Positions 32,701-42,375 of a DNA stretch of 64,000 nucleotides are shown here, piece by piece. Where the stretch lies: contig VWZS01009594.1 in assembly GCA_013397075.1 (NCBI GenBank), positions 354,744-418,743 of the forward strand. The letters are read 5' to 3'. Both the position numbers and the translations under genes were made by a program. The notes beneath the pieces are model-generated. The model was not told the DNA's origin, did no database searches, and was given only the letters and a program-made list of their open reading frames with translations. Each line of letters begins with the position of its first letter. Position 1 is the first letter of the stretch. Origin of the DNA: Rhabdornis inornatus (taxonomy: Eukaryota > Chordata > Aves > Passeriformes > Rhabdornithidae).

Positions 32701-35426
32701 GATGCCTTGATAGTAATTAACAAGCAGTTAATTAAGTTGCATCGCCCACCCGAGCGCAGCTCCTCTTGACAAGGGGCTCCATAGCTTCTGGAAATTCATC
32801 CAGGAATGTCGATGCCTCGCAGAGCTTGGGGGGTAGGAAGGTTTGGGGTGGCCCCCAAAAATATTTTAGGGGAGGCAAAAGGGTTAAGGTGAGTTTTTGG
32901 GGTTCTCAGTCCGGAGTTACACGGATGCTGCTTGGGAGAAAGAGACAATGGTGCTGGAACCCCCTAAAATTTAGGGCTGGAGGGCGGGGGAGGACAAAAA
33001 TAATCCCAATGAGAAGAAATTTGAACTGTTTGGATGGAGAAAAGCTGCCGAGCGGCTCCTGCTCTGCTCCCGCTCGGAAGGGCTTGGAGCCGAGGGGTGA
33101 AACGCCGTGGCCGTGACAAGGCTCCCACTCCCTGCCTCACACCCCGGCTGTTTCTGGGGTGATAACTCAGTTTTGGATTAATTCGAGGTCCTGCATCCTC
33201 AGGAAAAGGATGCACCGCGGGTTGTGATGCCTGAGATAAGGATGGGAAGCGGGAGCACAGTGGATGGATCCCGCGGGAATGCCGGCTGCGGTGACATCCA
33301 GGGGAATTGAGCTCGGTGGCATCCCGGGGGTCACAGACACATCCTGTCCCTCGGATCGTGGCCGGGAGGGGGACATGGCGTGGAAAAGGGGCACCCGAAA
33401 AGCGTGTGGATGGCGAGGCTGAGTCCTGGCATTGGGGGTTCCAGAGGGATGGGGTCGGGGGGATGCGGGAGCGGGGAGGGGGAAGGATGGAGCCACCCTC
33501 GGGGTGCGTGTTCCCCGCGGTGTCCCCATGCCGCCCGTCCTGACCCAGCAGCAGCAGGAGCAGAGCTGGCTCCGGGCTGCGGATGCAGTCCCCCAAAAAA
33601 GGGCCAAGCACTGCGCCCCTCGAGGCCACCACGGACACCGTCCCTGCGAAGGAGCCCTGTGCCCCCAGGGACCTCATCGGGGACAATGGCATGGATGGGG
33701 GGGGCACCCCGGGGACGCTGTGGGGACGCCCCAAGGCACCACAAGGCGCCCCAAGGCACCACAAGGCACCCCAAGGAACATCTCCGTGGCCAAGGAAAGA
33801 GCTGAGGGAACCCCTGGGGACACGTCAGGGTGGATGGTGACTGTCCCCAGCCCTGGGAGAGGGACAAGGCACACAGGACAGCGTCTGGGAATGGGAGGAG
33901 GAGAAGGAGGAGGGGGATGTGACACCCCAGGGGTGCACCCGGAGCCCTGCAGTGTCCCTAGAAGAAGGACAGGGCCCCCCAGGGGTGCTCCTTCAGGGCG
34001 GGGAGCACCCCGGGGCTGCATCCACAGCCCGTCATTGCCACTGGGAGAAGGATGGAGCATCCTGGGGAAGCGTCTCCAGCAATGAGAGAAGGATGGGGCA
34101 CGCTGAGGATGCAGCTCCAGAGATGGGAGCAGGACAGAGCCCTTCGGGGGTGCACCCTGCGTCCATCATGTCACTGAGAGGAGAACAGGGCACCCTGGGG
34201 TTACACCCCCGTGCCCAGGAGAAGGATGTGGCACCCTGGAAATGCACACAAATCCCATCATTGTCACCGAGAGAGGGACAGAGCATCCTGGGGGTACATC
34301 CCTGGAGATAGGAAAAGGACAGGGCATTCTGAGGGTGCACACAGAGCCAATCTTCACCACTGGGAGAAGGATAAAGCACTCCAGGGGTGCACGTCAGTGT
34401 CTGGGAGAAGGATGTGGCATGCCAGGGATGAACCCAGAGCCCATCGTTGCCACTGGGAGAAGGATGTGACACCCTGGGGATGCATCTTTGGGGATGGGAA
34501 AAGGATGGGGCCCCTGAGGAAGCACCCAGAGCCCGTCATTAGCACTGGGAGAAGGATGTGGCACCCTGGGGGTGCATCCCTGGGGCCAGCAGAAGGATGG
34601 AGCACCCAGGGAGTGCATCGCTGGGGCCGGGAAAAGGACGGGGCCCCCGGGGAAGCACTCGCAGTCCATCATCAGCACAAAGAGAATGTGGCAACCTGGA
34701 GGTGCATCCCTGGGGCCAGGAGAAGGACGGAACACCCAGAGGGGACATCGATGAGGCCAGGAAAAGAACGGGGCACCCCGAGAAGTCACCCATAGCCCTT
34801 CTCCCGTGCTTGGGGACAGCAGAGCTCCCGTTCCTGCAGAGGGAGCCGGGATGGGCAGCCCTTACCTGCCCGTTCTTGCAGAGGTCGGCCCACATGCTGG
34901 TGCCGTCGCCGCCGCGCATGAGGACGTGGTAGGTGAAGAAGTAGGTGCCGGGGATGGCGCAGGTGAACTTGCCCGAGGTTGCGTCGTAGCTGTTGCCCAG
35001 GTTGGTGACCACGTCGTCGAACTTGAGGACCTCGTAGCCCTCGTGGGGGTTCTTGAGGCCGGCGTAGAAGGCGACCCGCGGCACCGTGCTGTAGGTGGCC
35101 GCGCTCACCGCGCCCGTAGCCCCCGGTCCCGGTAATCCCGGGGGGCCCGGTCTTCCTGCTTCACCCCTCGCCCCCACCGGCCCCGGCGGTCCCGGTTCTC
35201 CGGGCGGTCCCGGTGGTCCGGGTTTTCCCGGTCTCCCCGGTTTGCCTTGGGGACCTTGCACCAGGGTGGAGGGCGGCGGGAGGGGGCCGCGCTCGGCCGG
35301 TTGCGGGGGGGCGGCGGGGCCGTAGGGCTCGCAGACCATCCGGCAGGTGCCCAGCATCTCGTACCGGCCGTCGGTACCGGCGGAGCTCACCAACACCGGG
35401 ATGAGCACCACCAGCACCAGCACCAT
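29755..35426 (-). CDS. C1QL1: C1QL1, secreted C1q-like synaptic organiser (complete, 2 exons)
   Basis: C1QL1 is a secreted collagen/C1q-family protein that organises synapses (climbing fibre-Purkinje cell in mammals, through BAI3). Exons are 35426-34866 and 29934-29755, joined in phase 0 to give 246 residues. Residues 1-15 are a signal peptide (MVLVLVVLIPVLVSS). LGTCRMVC supplies the N-terminal cysteines for oligomerisation. Residues 58-102 are Gly-X-Y collagen (starting GPQGKPGRPGKPGPPG). The C1q domain runs from about residue 115 (VPRVAFYAGLKNPHEGYEVL) to the end, with FFTYHVLMRGGDGTSMWADL and the terminal STFSGFIIYSD. Human is 258 residues; the shortfall lies between the N-terminal cysteines and the collagen. 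C1QL2/3/4 are alternatives, but synteny and the N-terminus favour C1QL1. An assembly gap begins 18 bases upstream of the ATG. Confidence 0.94.
30130..30625. repeat. Degenerate tandem repeat in the C1QL1 intron
   Basis: Loose units of about 20-25 bases related to GACACAGGACCCCAGCTC recur through nearly 500 bases. It is low-complexity intron sequence with no coding support. Confidence 0.75.
30835..31030. promoter_or_regulatory. Candidate intronic enhancer of C1QL1 (homeobox-type sites)
   Basis: A block unlike the surrounding repeats contains GGGTAATCAAATC, CGCTAATTACAAC and CTCTTAATTGTC, plus CpG-rich sequence. Such TAATTA/TAATCA groups in a neural gene intron suggest a conserved control element. 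This is inference from motif content only. Confidence 0.35.
32311..32335 (+). repeat. (AATC)n microsatellite
   Basis: A short run of ATCA/AATC tetranucleotides is followed by a (CCGT)n-like run. Confidence 0.85.
32385..32445. promoter_or_regulatory. AT-rich homeobox-motif island in the C1QL1 intron
   Basis: GCTAATACAAATAATAATTA and ATGCTAATTAACC contain several overlapping TAAT/ATTA cores in an otherwise GC-rich intron. Candidate enhancer; function unproven. Confidence 0.35.
32640..32755. promoter_or_regulatory. Second AT-rich homeobox-motif island in the C1QL1 intron
   Basis: It contains TTTTAATTATTTGG, TATAGATATCGATGC, AGTAATTAACAAG and CAGTTAATTAAGTTG within 115 bases. The density of TAATTA cores and the lack of repeats suggest constraint. 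Confidence 0.38.
33960..34795. repeat. Long degenerate minisatellite in the C1QL1 intron
   Basis: About fifteen loosely conserved units of 50-65 bases are built around GGGAGAAGGATG, GGCACCCTGGGG and TGCATCCCTGGGG. It ends just before the exon 1 donor at 34865. All long open frames here are repeat artefacts. Confidence 0.9.
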
Positions 35427-35444
35427 CACCACCCCCGCCGCGGC

Positions 35445-35486
35445 NNNNNNNNNNNNNNNNNNNNNNNNNNNNNNNNNNNNNNNNNN
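35445..35486. other. Assembly gap (42 Ns) upstream of the C1QL1 start
   Basis: The run of N lies in the C1QL1 5' untranslated or promoter region. The 42-base length may be an estimate, so distances upstream of C1QL1 are unreliable. Confidence 0.98.
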
Positions 35487-36364
35487 AGGGAGGTGGGATC
35501 GGACCCACTGACCCCCTCCTCCAATCATGCGGGATCCCTCGGTGACCCCGGCCCCGCGTGGTCACCCGAGCCACGCCCTGTCCCCACGCCACACCCCGAG
35601 CACCCCGAGCGTCCCCGTGGAGCTGAACCCATCACCTGTGTCCCCCCAGAAGAACACCCACGAGGGATGGTGCCCAGGGCCCGCCCCTACTCCCTGCCTC
35701 AGTTTCCCCTCCCACGAGGGACCACACTTTGGGACAGCCCAGGTGACACCCCCGTGGCCAAGCATTCGTCGCGGTCGTCCGTGGGCCCGTGGGATGGGAA
35801 GTCACGAGTGGTGGCAAAGGCCACAGAGACAACGGAGCAGCCGCAGGTGCCACCGCGGGCACGGCCGGGATACGCGCAGGAGCCGCCCCGCGGGCTGAGC
35901 ACCGGCGGGCTCATGACATGGGGACACGCGGCTGCGCCCGCTCCGTCGCCTGCCATCTCCATCACCCTCGGCGGGGACAGCAGGACGCGATGGCAAGTGA
36001 CAGGCGCCGCCAGCGCCGGGGGTGAGCGAAGGACGCGGGGACGGGGGAGGGGGACACGGACACACAGGAGCAGAGCGGCCCGGGGCCGCTCCCAGTGCCG
36101 CCCGCCACAGCCGTTCAGCGGCCCCGGGTGACAACACCGAGGTGGCATCAACCGAGGTGGCACTTGTGAGGTCCATAGGGTCATCATCCCCCCTGCCCCC
36201 AAAAAACACCCTGGAGGTGCACCCCCTCATCCCCTTCACGCCTGTGCAATGGCCCCAAGCCCCAGGGGACACACGGGGGACAAGCCCCACCCCCGCCCCA
36301 AAAGAGGGGGAACCAAGAGGACGTTTGACAGCCATCGATCGCCCCCGCATGTCCCCCGGCTCCC

Positions 36365-36430
36365 GCAGAGGCTTTAATCAGTGAGCATAAATCAATTAGC
36401 TGCCTTTAAGGAGGCAATTATTCCTGGGGG
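36365..36430. promoter_or_regulatory. Candidate upstream enhancer island
   Basis: GGCTTTAATCAGTGAGCATA, AATCAATTAGCTG and GGCAATTATTCC cluster in 65 bases of otherwise C/G-rich sequence upstream of C1QL1. Motif-based inference only. Confidence 0.3.
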
Positions 36431-37194
36431 CTTTACAAGGTTGGGGGGGAGAGCATTTTGGGGTGGGGGTGCTGCCAACACCGTATCCCCCCCTTCAAAG
36501 TTGTCACCATTATGTCACCAGCTGTTTCCCTGGTTCTTTTCTCCATCATTTTTGTCACCCCCCCCTCCACAGCCCCCTATTCCTCATTATCTTTCTGCTT
36601 TAACAAGCGCCTAAAAATACGCCTCACGAGGTCACAGGCTGCGTGAGTCACCGTCAGCACAGGGATGGTCCGGGTGGGCAGGGGGCTTTGCGTGCAGACA
36701 GGGTGGCCATGGCAGGACACAGAGGGAGGACAGGCCCACGCTGGTTGCATCATCTCACCTGGAGGGTCAGGGGACATCCCTGGTCCTGGCTACCGCATCC
36801 TCCTTGTGGGGATACAGCCCCAGCTCACCTTGTTGCCACAGGACATTGTGTCCCCTTGGCATAGCCACCACCCCAGGCTGCTACATTACTCTGGGCCACC
36901 CTGTCCCCATAGCAAGGCCACCACCCTCGGCCACCATGTCCCCACACTGTGGCCCTACAGCCAGGTAAAGAGCCAGGACAACCTCAACGCTGCCGCGGGA
37001 CAGCAGCACTGTATGGGGGGGAACAATACCCCAGCTGACACTGGATGGAGCCTCTGAGGTGCTCCCTGTCCCCAAGCCCTGTATGGGGAGGGGGTGCAGC
37101 GCAGCCCCTCAAACCAAATCCATCCACCTGGGCACAGGGTGGCAAAGCTCTAAAGGGCCACGTTTGGGAGTGCAGGAGTTGGGAAAGGGACAAA

Positions 37195-37660
37195 GGTGGG
37201 AGGTGACAGCAGCAGTGGCTGCCATGGTTATGGTGGTTGTGATGGCAGCGACGGCAGCAGTGATTCCAGCGACAGCAGTGACTCCAGTGGTAGTGGTGGT
37301 GGCTGCAGTGGCTGTGGTGGCAGTGGTGCCGGCAGTGGCTGTGGCTGTTGCAGTGGTGGCTGCAGTGGTGACAAAGTGGCTGTCATAGCTGCAGTGGTTG
37401 CGGTGGTGGCTGCAGTGATGGTGGTGGCAGTAGTTGCTGTGGTGGCTGCAGCTCTTGTGGTGGTGGCTGCAGTAGGTGTGGTGACACCAGTGGCAGCGGT
37501 GGCTGCAGCTGTTGCGGCGGTGGCTGCAGTGGTTGTGGTGACAGCAGTGGCAGCGGTGGCTGCAGCTGTTGCGGCGGTGGCTGCAGTGGTTGTGGTGACA
37601 GCAGTGGCAGCGGTGGCTGCAGCTGTTGTGGCTGCGGCGGTGGCGGTGGCTGCGGCTCCG
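37195..37660. repeat. GTGGCTGCAG-rich array with a 57-bp minisatellite core
   Basis: The array begins with loose GGTGGCTGCAGTGG units. From 37481 it becomes a clean 57-bp unit (37481-37537, 37538-37594, then a partial from 37595). Because 57 is a multiple of three, frames stay open through the array, but the products are pure Ala/Val or Gly/Ser/Cys low-complexity. Confidence 0.93.
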
Positions 37661-37694
37661 CTCGACGCCCGCCGCTCCTCTGCAAAGGTTAAGC

Positions 37695-37775
37695 AAACAG
37701 CAGCTCCCGCAGAATCGATGCCGGCCGAGCCCTCGGCTGTTTGCTTTGGCAGCGCGGCGCGGGGGCGGGTGGGCC
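37695..37775. promoter_or_regulatory. GC-rich element 1 with opposed forkhead-type sites
   Basis: AAGCAAACAG and CTGTTTGCTTT face each other as an inverted pair about 40 bases apart. Between them is GCAGAATCGATGCCGGCCG, and GCGGCGCGGGG follows. The AATCGAT...GCGGCGCGGGG arrangement recurs at 40.03-40.10 kb with the same order and spacing. Confidence 0.4.
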
Positions 37776-38299
37776 GTGCTGGGGACGCCGGCAGCGGGGA
37801 GGGGGACAATCAATGCTCCAGGGGCACAGGTTTGGTCGGGGGGCGGCTGTGCTCCCCCATCTCCTGCTCGCTGTGGAACTCATGGAGGAGGATTTGTGGA
37901 AGGGCGAGGGTGGCCAGGCCAGGGCAGGGAGCTCGTGGGGCTGGCACTCTGCCGTGCCTCAGTTTCCCCTCCTGGCATTGTGGCAGACACTGCCCATAGG
38001 ACCACTTTTGGCCAGGGGGACAGGGACACTGTGCCCCCCTCACCTGCCTGCAGGCCCAGCAGCCGTGGCTCAGCACAGGAGTGGCTCAGCTGGAATTAAG
38101 ACAGAGCCGGACACAACCAATGAGCCCAATGTCGGCCCACGATGAGGAGCCTGGGGAGGGAGTGGCCGTTTGCAGGCTGTCCCGATGAGTTTGGATGCTG
38201 TCCCCCAAATTCCAACTGCGTCCTCAGGATGGGCTCTGGAAGGGGCCGTGGGAGGGGGACATTCAGCTGTGGCGAGGGAGGGCCAACTGTCTGGTGGCC

Positions 38300-38525
38300 T
38301 TGAAGGACAACTGGATGGCTGGTTGGCGAGCTGGGTGGTTGGTGGCCAAGTGGCTCACTGGCAGTGAGCGGGCTGGTTGGACACCCAGCCGGTTGGCTGG
38401 ATAGGTAGATGGCTGGGAGTGGGCTGGCTGGCTGGTGGCTTGGTTGCCTGGCTGGATCATTGGCTAGATGGCTGGTTGGCTGGCTGGCCAGTAGACCACC
38501 AGTCAGGTTGCCTGTCCAGCTCTCT
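38300..38525. repeat. TGGC/TGGT simple-sequence repeat
   Basis: Irregular GGCTGGTTGGCT-type tetranucleotide repeat with interruptions, over about 220 bases. Confidence 0.85.
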
Positions 38526-38764
38526 GTCTACTTGTCTGGCCAGCTGACCCAGGGGCTGCATAGCTGGCCAGGTCAGCCCTGGTCCCGGGGCCAGCAACAT
38601 CCTAGCATGCCCCAGCCCAGCGCCAGGCACTGTCCCTTGCCCAGCGGGGGGAGCCCGGCCGCAGGCAGGGGGAGGGCAAGGTGTGGGTGGCACATCCCCT
38701 GTCCCTGTCCCCGTCACGCTGCCTTCTCATTACGGGCACGGCGGGGCCCGTCACCCTCCCACCG

Positions 38765-38815
38765 CGCGGCAATTAAGGGCTGCCAACACCGACAGTTAAT
38801 TAGCGCCAGCGGTGA
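38765..38815. promoter_or_regulatory. Homeobox-motif island
   Basis: GCGGCAATTAAGGGC and GACAGTTAATTAGCGCCAG lie close together in a GC-rich block. Candidate element only. Confidence 0.28.
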
Positions 38816-39044
38816 GTGCTGGGAGGTGACGGCCGCATGGCTGGCGGAGGGGACGGGATCGGGGACGTGTCCCCCCAGGGGGACATGGGGTGGGAGTAGC
38901 CGGGATTTGGGCTGCTGGGACCAGCTGTGCTGTCGCGGGGCCACGGCCGGTGGGGATGGGGTGTGACACGGAGAGGGTGCACAGTGACAAGTGGGTGCCA
39001 GCGATGGTGTGTGCAGGAGGTGCCACTGGGGAGGATCCTGCACC

Positions 39045-39600
39045 GTCACCCACGGTGACGGTGGGTTACACCCCAGGCTGTGCAGTGACGGTGACAGTGG
39101 GTGACACCCCGTGGGCCATGCAGTGACAGTGACACTGGGTGATACACTGTGGGCCGGCAGTGACGGTGACAGTGGGTGACACCCCGTGGGCCACGCAGTG
39201 ACATAGCATTGTGTGACAGCTCTAGCACCAGGCACTGATGGTGACTCTGTGTGACAATCCACGGGAGCTGCAGTGACACTGCGTGGCACCCGGCGGCCCC
39301 ACAGTGACAGTGACACCCTGTGCGCTGCGCGGTGACAGTGACACCATGTGACACTCCAGGGAGCAACAGTGGAGCTGTGCAACACCGCAGGGCTGTGCAG
39401 CAGCTCCGTGTGACACGAGTGGGGCTGTGCAGCCGCGGTGACACTGTGTGACACCCCAGGGAGGTGTGCAGTAACACGGACACTGTGCCACTCCCCGGGG
39501 GCCATGCAGTGATAGTGACACCTGTGACAACAGACTCCATGAAGTGACACTGGTGACACCAGTGCCATGTAGTGACACCACACTCGGCCCCCCCAGCCTG
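39045..39600. repeat. CAGTGACAGTGACAC-type minisatellite
   Basis: Units of about 40-60 bases contain GCAGTGACGGTGACAGTGGG and TGACACCCCGTGGGCCA, repeated with growing divergence to the right. Confidence 0.9.
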
Positions 39601-40029
39601 TTCCCCCTTGTGGGTATTGAGGTGCCCACCCAGTTCACACCTGGGGACATGCCCCATGGGGGGACAGCACCCTGTACCTGCAGTCTCGTGAGAGGACATC
39701 TGCCCCCGTCCCCTGCCCCAGCAGGTGTCCCATGGTGGGTGTGCTCCAGGAATGCGGTACACCAGGGACGGGGCGATCTGAGGAAGGGGTTACCCCGGGG
39801 AGGGGGTGCACTGTGGAGGGGGTGCTCCAGGGATGGAGCTCCAAGAAAGGGAGGTTTCAGGAATGGGGAAGGGGATGCTCTGAGGAAGAGGTGCTGCAGA
39901 GAGGGGGTGCCCCAGGAAGGGGGTGCGCTGGGGAAGAAGTGCTTCGTGCGAGGCTGCTCCGGCTCGTAGGGGGGTGCAGGAGCAGGGGGTGCAGCAGGAG
40001 GAGTGTCCGTCTGTCACGAGCCCCTCCAG

Positions 40030-40100
40030 CCGCAGCAGAATCGATCCGGCCGCCAATTTGCACAGTCAAATATTTGGCTTCGCGGCGCGGGGCCGGCTCT
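40030..40100. promoter_or_regulatory. GC-rich element 2, related to 37695-37775
   Basis: GCAGAATCGATCCGGCCG is followed after about 25 bases by TATTTGGCTTCGCGGCGCGGGG, matching the order and spacing in element 1. The middle sequence differs (CAATTTGCACAGTCAAATAT). Confidence 0.4.
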
Positions 40101-41656
40101 GCTCGAGCCGCCCCGGTGGGCGCGGGCTCGCGGTGACGGTGGCGGCTGCTCCGCGATCGATGGCGGGACGTGCGGCGTGCTGGGGCCGGGGCTGTGCCGG
40201 GGCTGGGGCCGTGCTGCAGCACCCACGATCCTCCATCAGCACCCACGGGCCTTGGGAGCCCAAGTGGAGCCTGCTCAGGGGGCAGCACCTGTGCCACCAG
40301 CGCAGGGGCTCAGCCCTAGGTGTCCTCCAGGCCCCTCCATGGCCACTGACCGCCGATACCACCCAGCCCAAGCAGCTGGGTCTGTCACCGGCAGAGGACG
40401 GCTGAGGCTCGGGCACACGGCCACTGCCACGGTCACAGGTGGCCACGGGCTTGTCCCCGAGGGGGTCTGGCTGGGGTGTGGGACAGGCAGGAGTGGGACT
40501 GGTGGTGCTGGGGCAGCTCCCACAGATGGGCACCACACAGCTTCCATGGACACAGCTCCATAGCCAAGCTCCAGAGCCCTTCCCCGGGAGTGCCAACACC
40601 CCACGCAGGGGGCTCAGCCCTCAGTTCAGCCCAGGGCCCCCACACCAGGCTCCCCCGGCCATGCCAGCAGCCCTGTGCCTCACCATGCCCCTGGATCCGC
40701 TCGCTCCCTCGGCCCCACTAAACTCGTTAGCGGCGGCCGAACGTCAGCCGGGCGGGAGCGGAGCGCCAAATGCGATTACGGCCCCGTCTCGCTCCCTCCT
40801 TCCACCCCCGGCCCCATTTATCGCGGAAGCGGGCGGGAGGGAGACGGAACTGGCGCTTATCTCGGCCGAGAAATCCCGCTCCGGCCGAGATTTATGGCTG
40901 GCTGCGAGGGACTCCAGCGGCACTGCGCAATTACGGAGCGTTTAGAGCACGGCAGGGTCAGCGCTCGCGTACGGCTCTCCCAGCACAGCTGGAAGAATCG
41001 GGGTAGCCGGGTGGGCGCTCCAGCTCAGGGATGCTCCCTGGCGCTGCACAGGGACCACCAGGTCTCCCTCTAGGTGGGTGAGACACGGGACCTGCAGGTT
41101 CAGACTGGGGCTCAGGGGACAATGGAAGTGGAAGAGTGCCTAGCCCCAAAAAGGGGCACGTGCTGGCTGGGGACACCCTGGGAAGGTCCCCTTGCCTAAA
41201 GGATGGCAGAGGGGACACGCAGTACACTGCCTCACAGGACCAGGGCCAGGCAGGAGGGTGGGAGCATGCTGGAGGTTGCCAGGGGCTGCAGCACCCACCG
41301 TTCTCAAAGTGTGGGGACAAGCAGTGGCAGTGGGGACCCAGAGGGAACGTGCTGGCCACAGAGAACCACAAGTCCAGGATCACATCCCAGCAAGCCAGAC
41401 CCACCCTCTGAGGTGCCCAGAGCCAACACTGAGCCACGGCCCCCCTAAGGAACGTCATGGCAGGGCTGATGCTCCGAGCAGCTCCTGGAGCAGCTCAGGG
41501 ATGTTTACTGGGAAAAGCAGGAGCGGCCGGCAGCTCTTCCTGCGTGTGCTGAACTTTACAGAGTGCAGCCGTGCCCCGGCATAGGAACAAGCTGGGAGCA
41601 GGCTGGGAGGAGCCTTGGGAACAGCCGCGGGATGCAGAGCAGCTGCTGTTCAGTGT

Positions 41657-41662
41657 TTTATT
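41657..41662 (-). terminator. DCAKD: DCAKD polyadenylation signal
   Basis: TTTATT on the plus strand reads AATAAA on the minus strand, about 0.7 kb beyond the DCAKD stop. It is a plausible end of its 3' untranslated region. Confidence 0.55.
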
Positions 41663-42060
41663 AAAACAAAAGTGAAGATCCAGCACCCGCCTCGCCCAGG
41701 CTCGGCTCTCCCACCGGGAAACTGCCGCCGAAGGAAGCTCAAACAGCAGGAAATGAGCTTGAACGAGGTAAAGCCCAGCTTGCTACAGGGTGGATCAGAG
41801 CCTTGGATCCAAAGGCAAGGGTGACCCACAAGCGATGGCCACAGAAAGAGGGCAGGGGGGAGGAGCAGCCAGCTGAACACCCGATCCATGTGAACGTGGT
41901 GCTGTCCTCCCCCTCGCTGATTTAACAGATTTCCATTAAATCAACATGAAAGAGGGGAAATCTGAAGTCTAAATTTGCATTAGGAGGGCTGAGCTATGAG
42001 GAGGCAATAATAGGGCCTGAGAAGGCACCCAGCCCTGGGTAGGAGATTGTCCTGGAAGAC

Positions 42061-42113
42061 ATTAAAGTGAGATTGTACCCAATTAAAGTGAGATTGTCCC
42101 AGATTAAAGTGCC
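42061..42113 (+). repeat. 21-bp tandem repeat
   Basis: Two full units of ATTAAAGTGAGATTGTMCC plus two bases are followed by a partial third (ATTAAAGTGCC). It lies in the presumed DCAKD 3' untranslated region. Confidence 0.85.
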
Positions 42114-42375
42114 TCAGCTCACTGCAGACCCACAACAGAGACCCATATGGGGACAAGGGTGTCATCCCACAGGCACAGCTCGTGGGTGAGAACCTGAGCA
42201 GGGAGAATGTGCCTGAAAAAACCTCTGGCTGTGTTCACCTTGGGAAGTGTGCAAGGAGATGCCTCAAACCGCTGTCTGCATTCAGCTGGCAAAGCTCATT
42301 AACAGAGGTGGCCTTTCACTGCCCTTTTCAAACAGGGAAATTCAGGCCCCTTCCCTGACTAAGAGAAAAGGTGAA

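Larger units (their letters stand above)
35487..41640. other. C1QL1-DCAKD intergenic region
   Basis: Six kilobases without a supported gene. It holds C1QL1 upstream sequence, two homeobox-motif islands (about 36365-36430 and 38765-38815), a 57-bp minisatellite, a TGGC-rich simple repeat, a CAGTGACA-type minisatellite, and a pair of related GC-rich elements at 37.7 and 40.0 kb. The 267-residue open frame at 37196-37999 is low-complexity. Confidence 0.55.

Noticed and set aside
33907..34795. Regularly spaced repeats that superficially recall a CRISPR array
   Set aside because: Units are degenerate and contiguous with no unique spacers, in a vertebrate intron; it is a minisatellite.
37196..37999. 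267-residue frame with Gly/Ser/Cys then Ala/Val runs
   Set aside because: A product of the stop-free 57-bp repeat; no start context, splice sites or family match.
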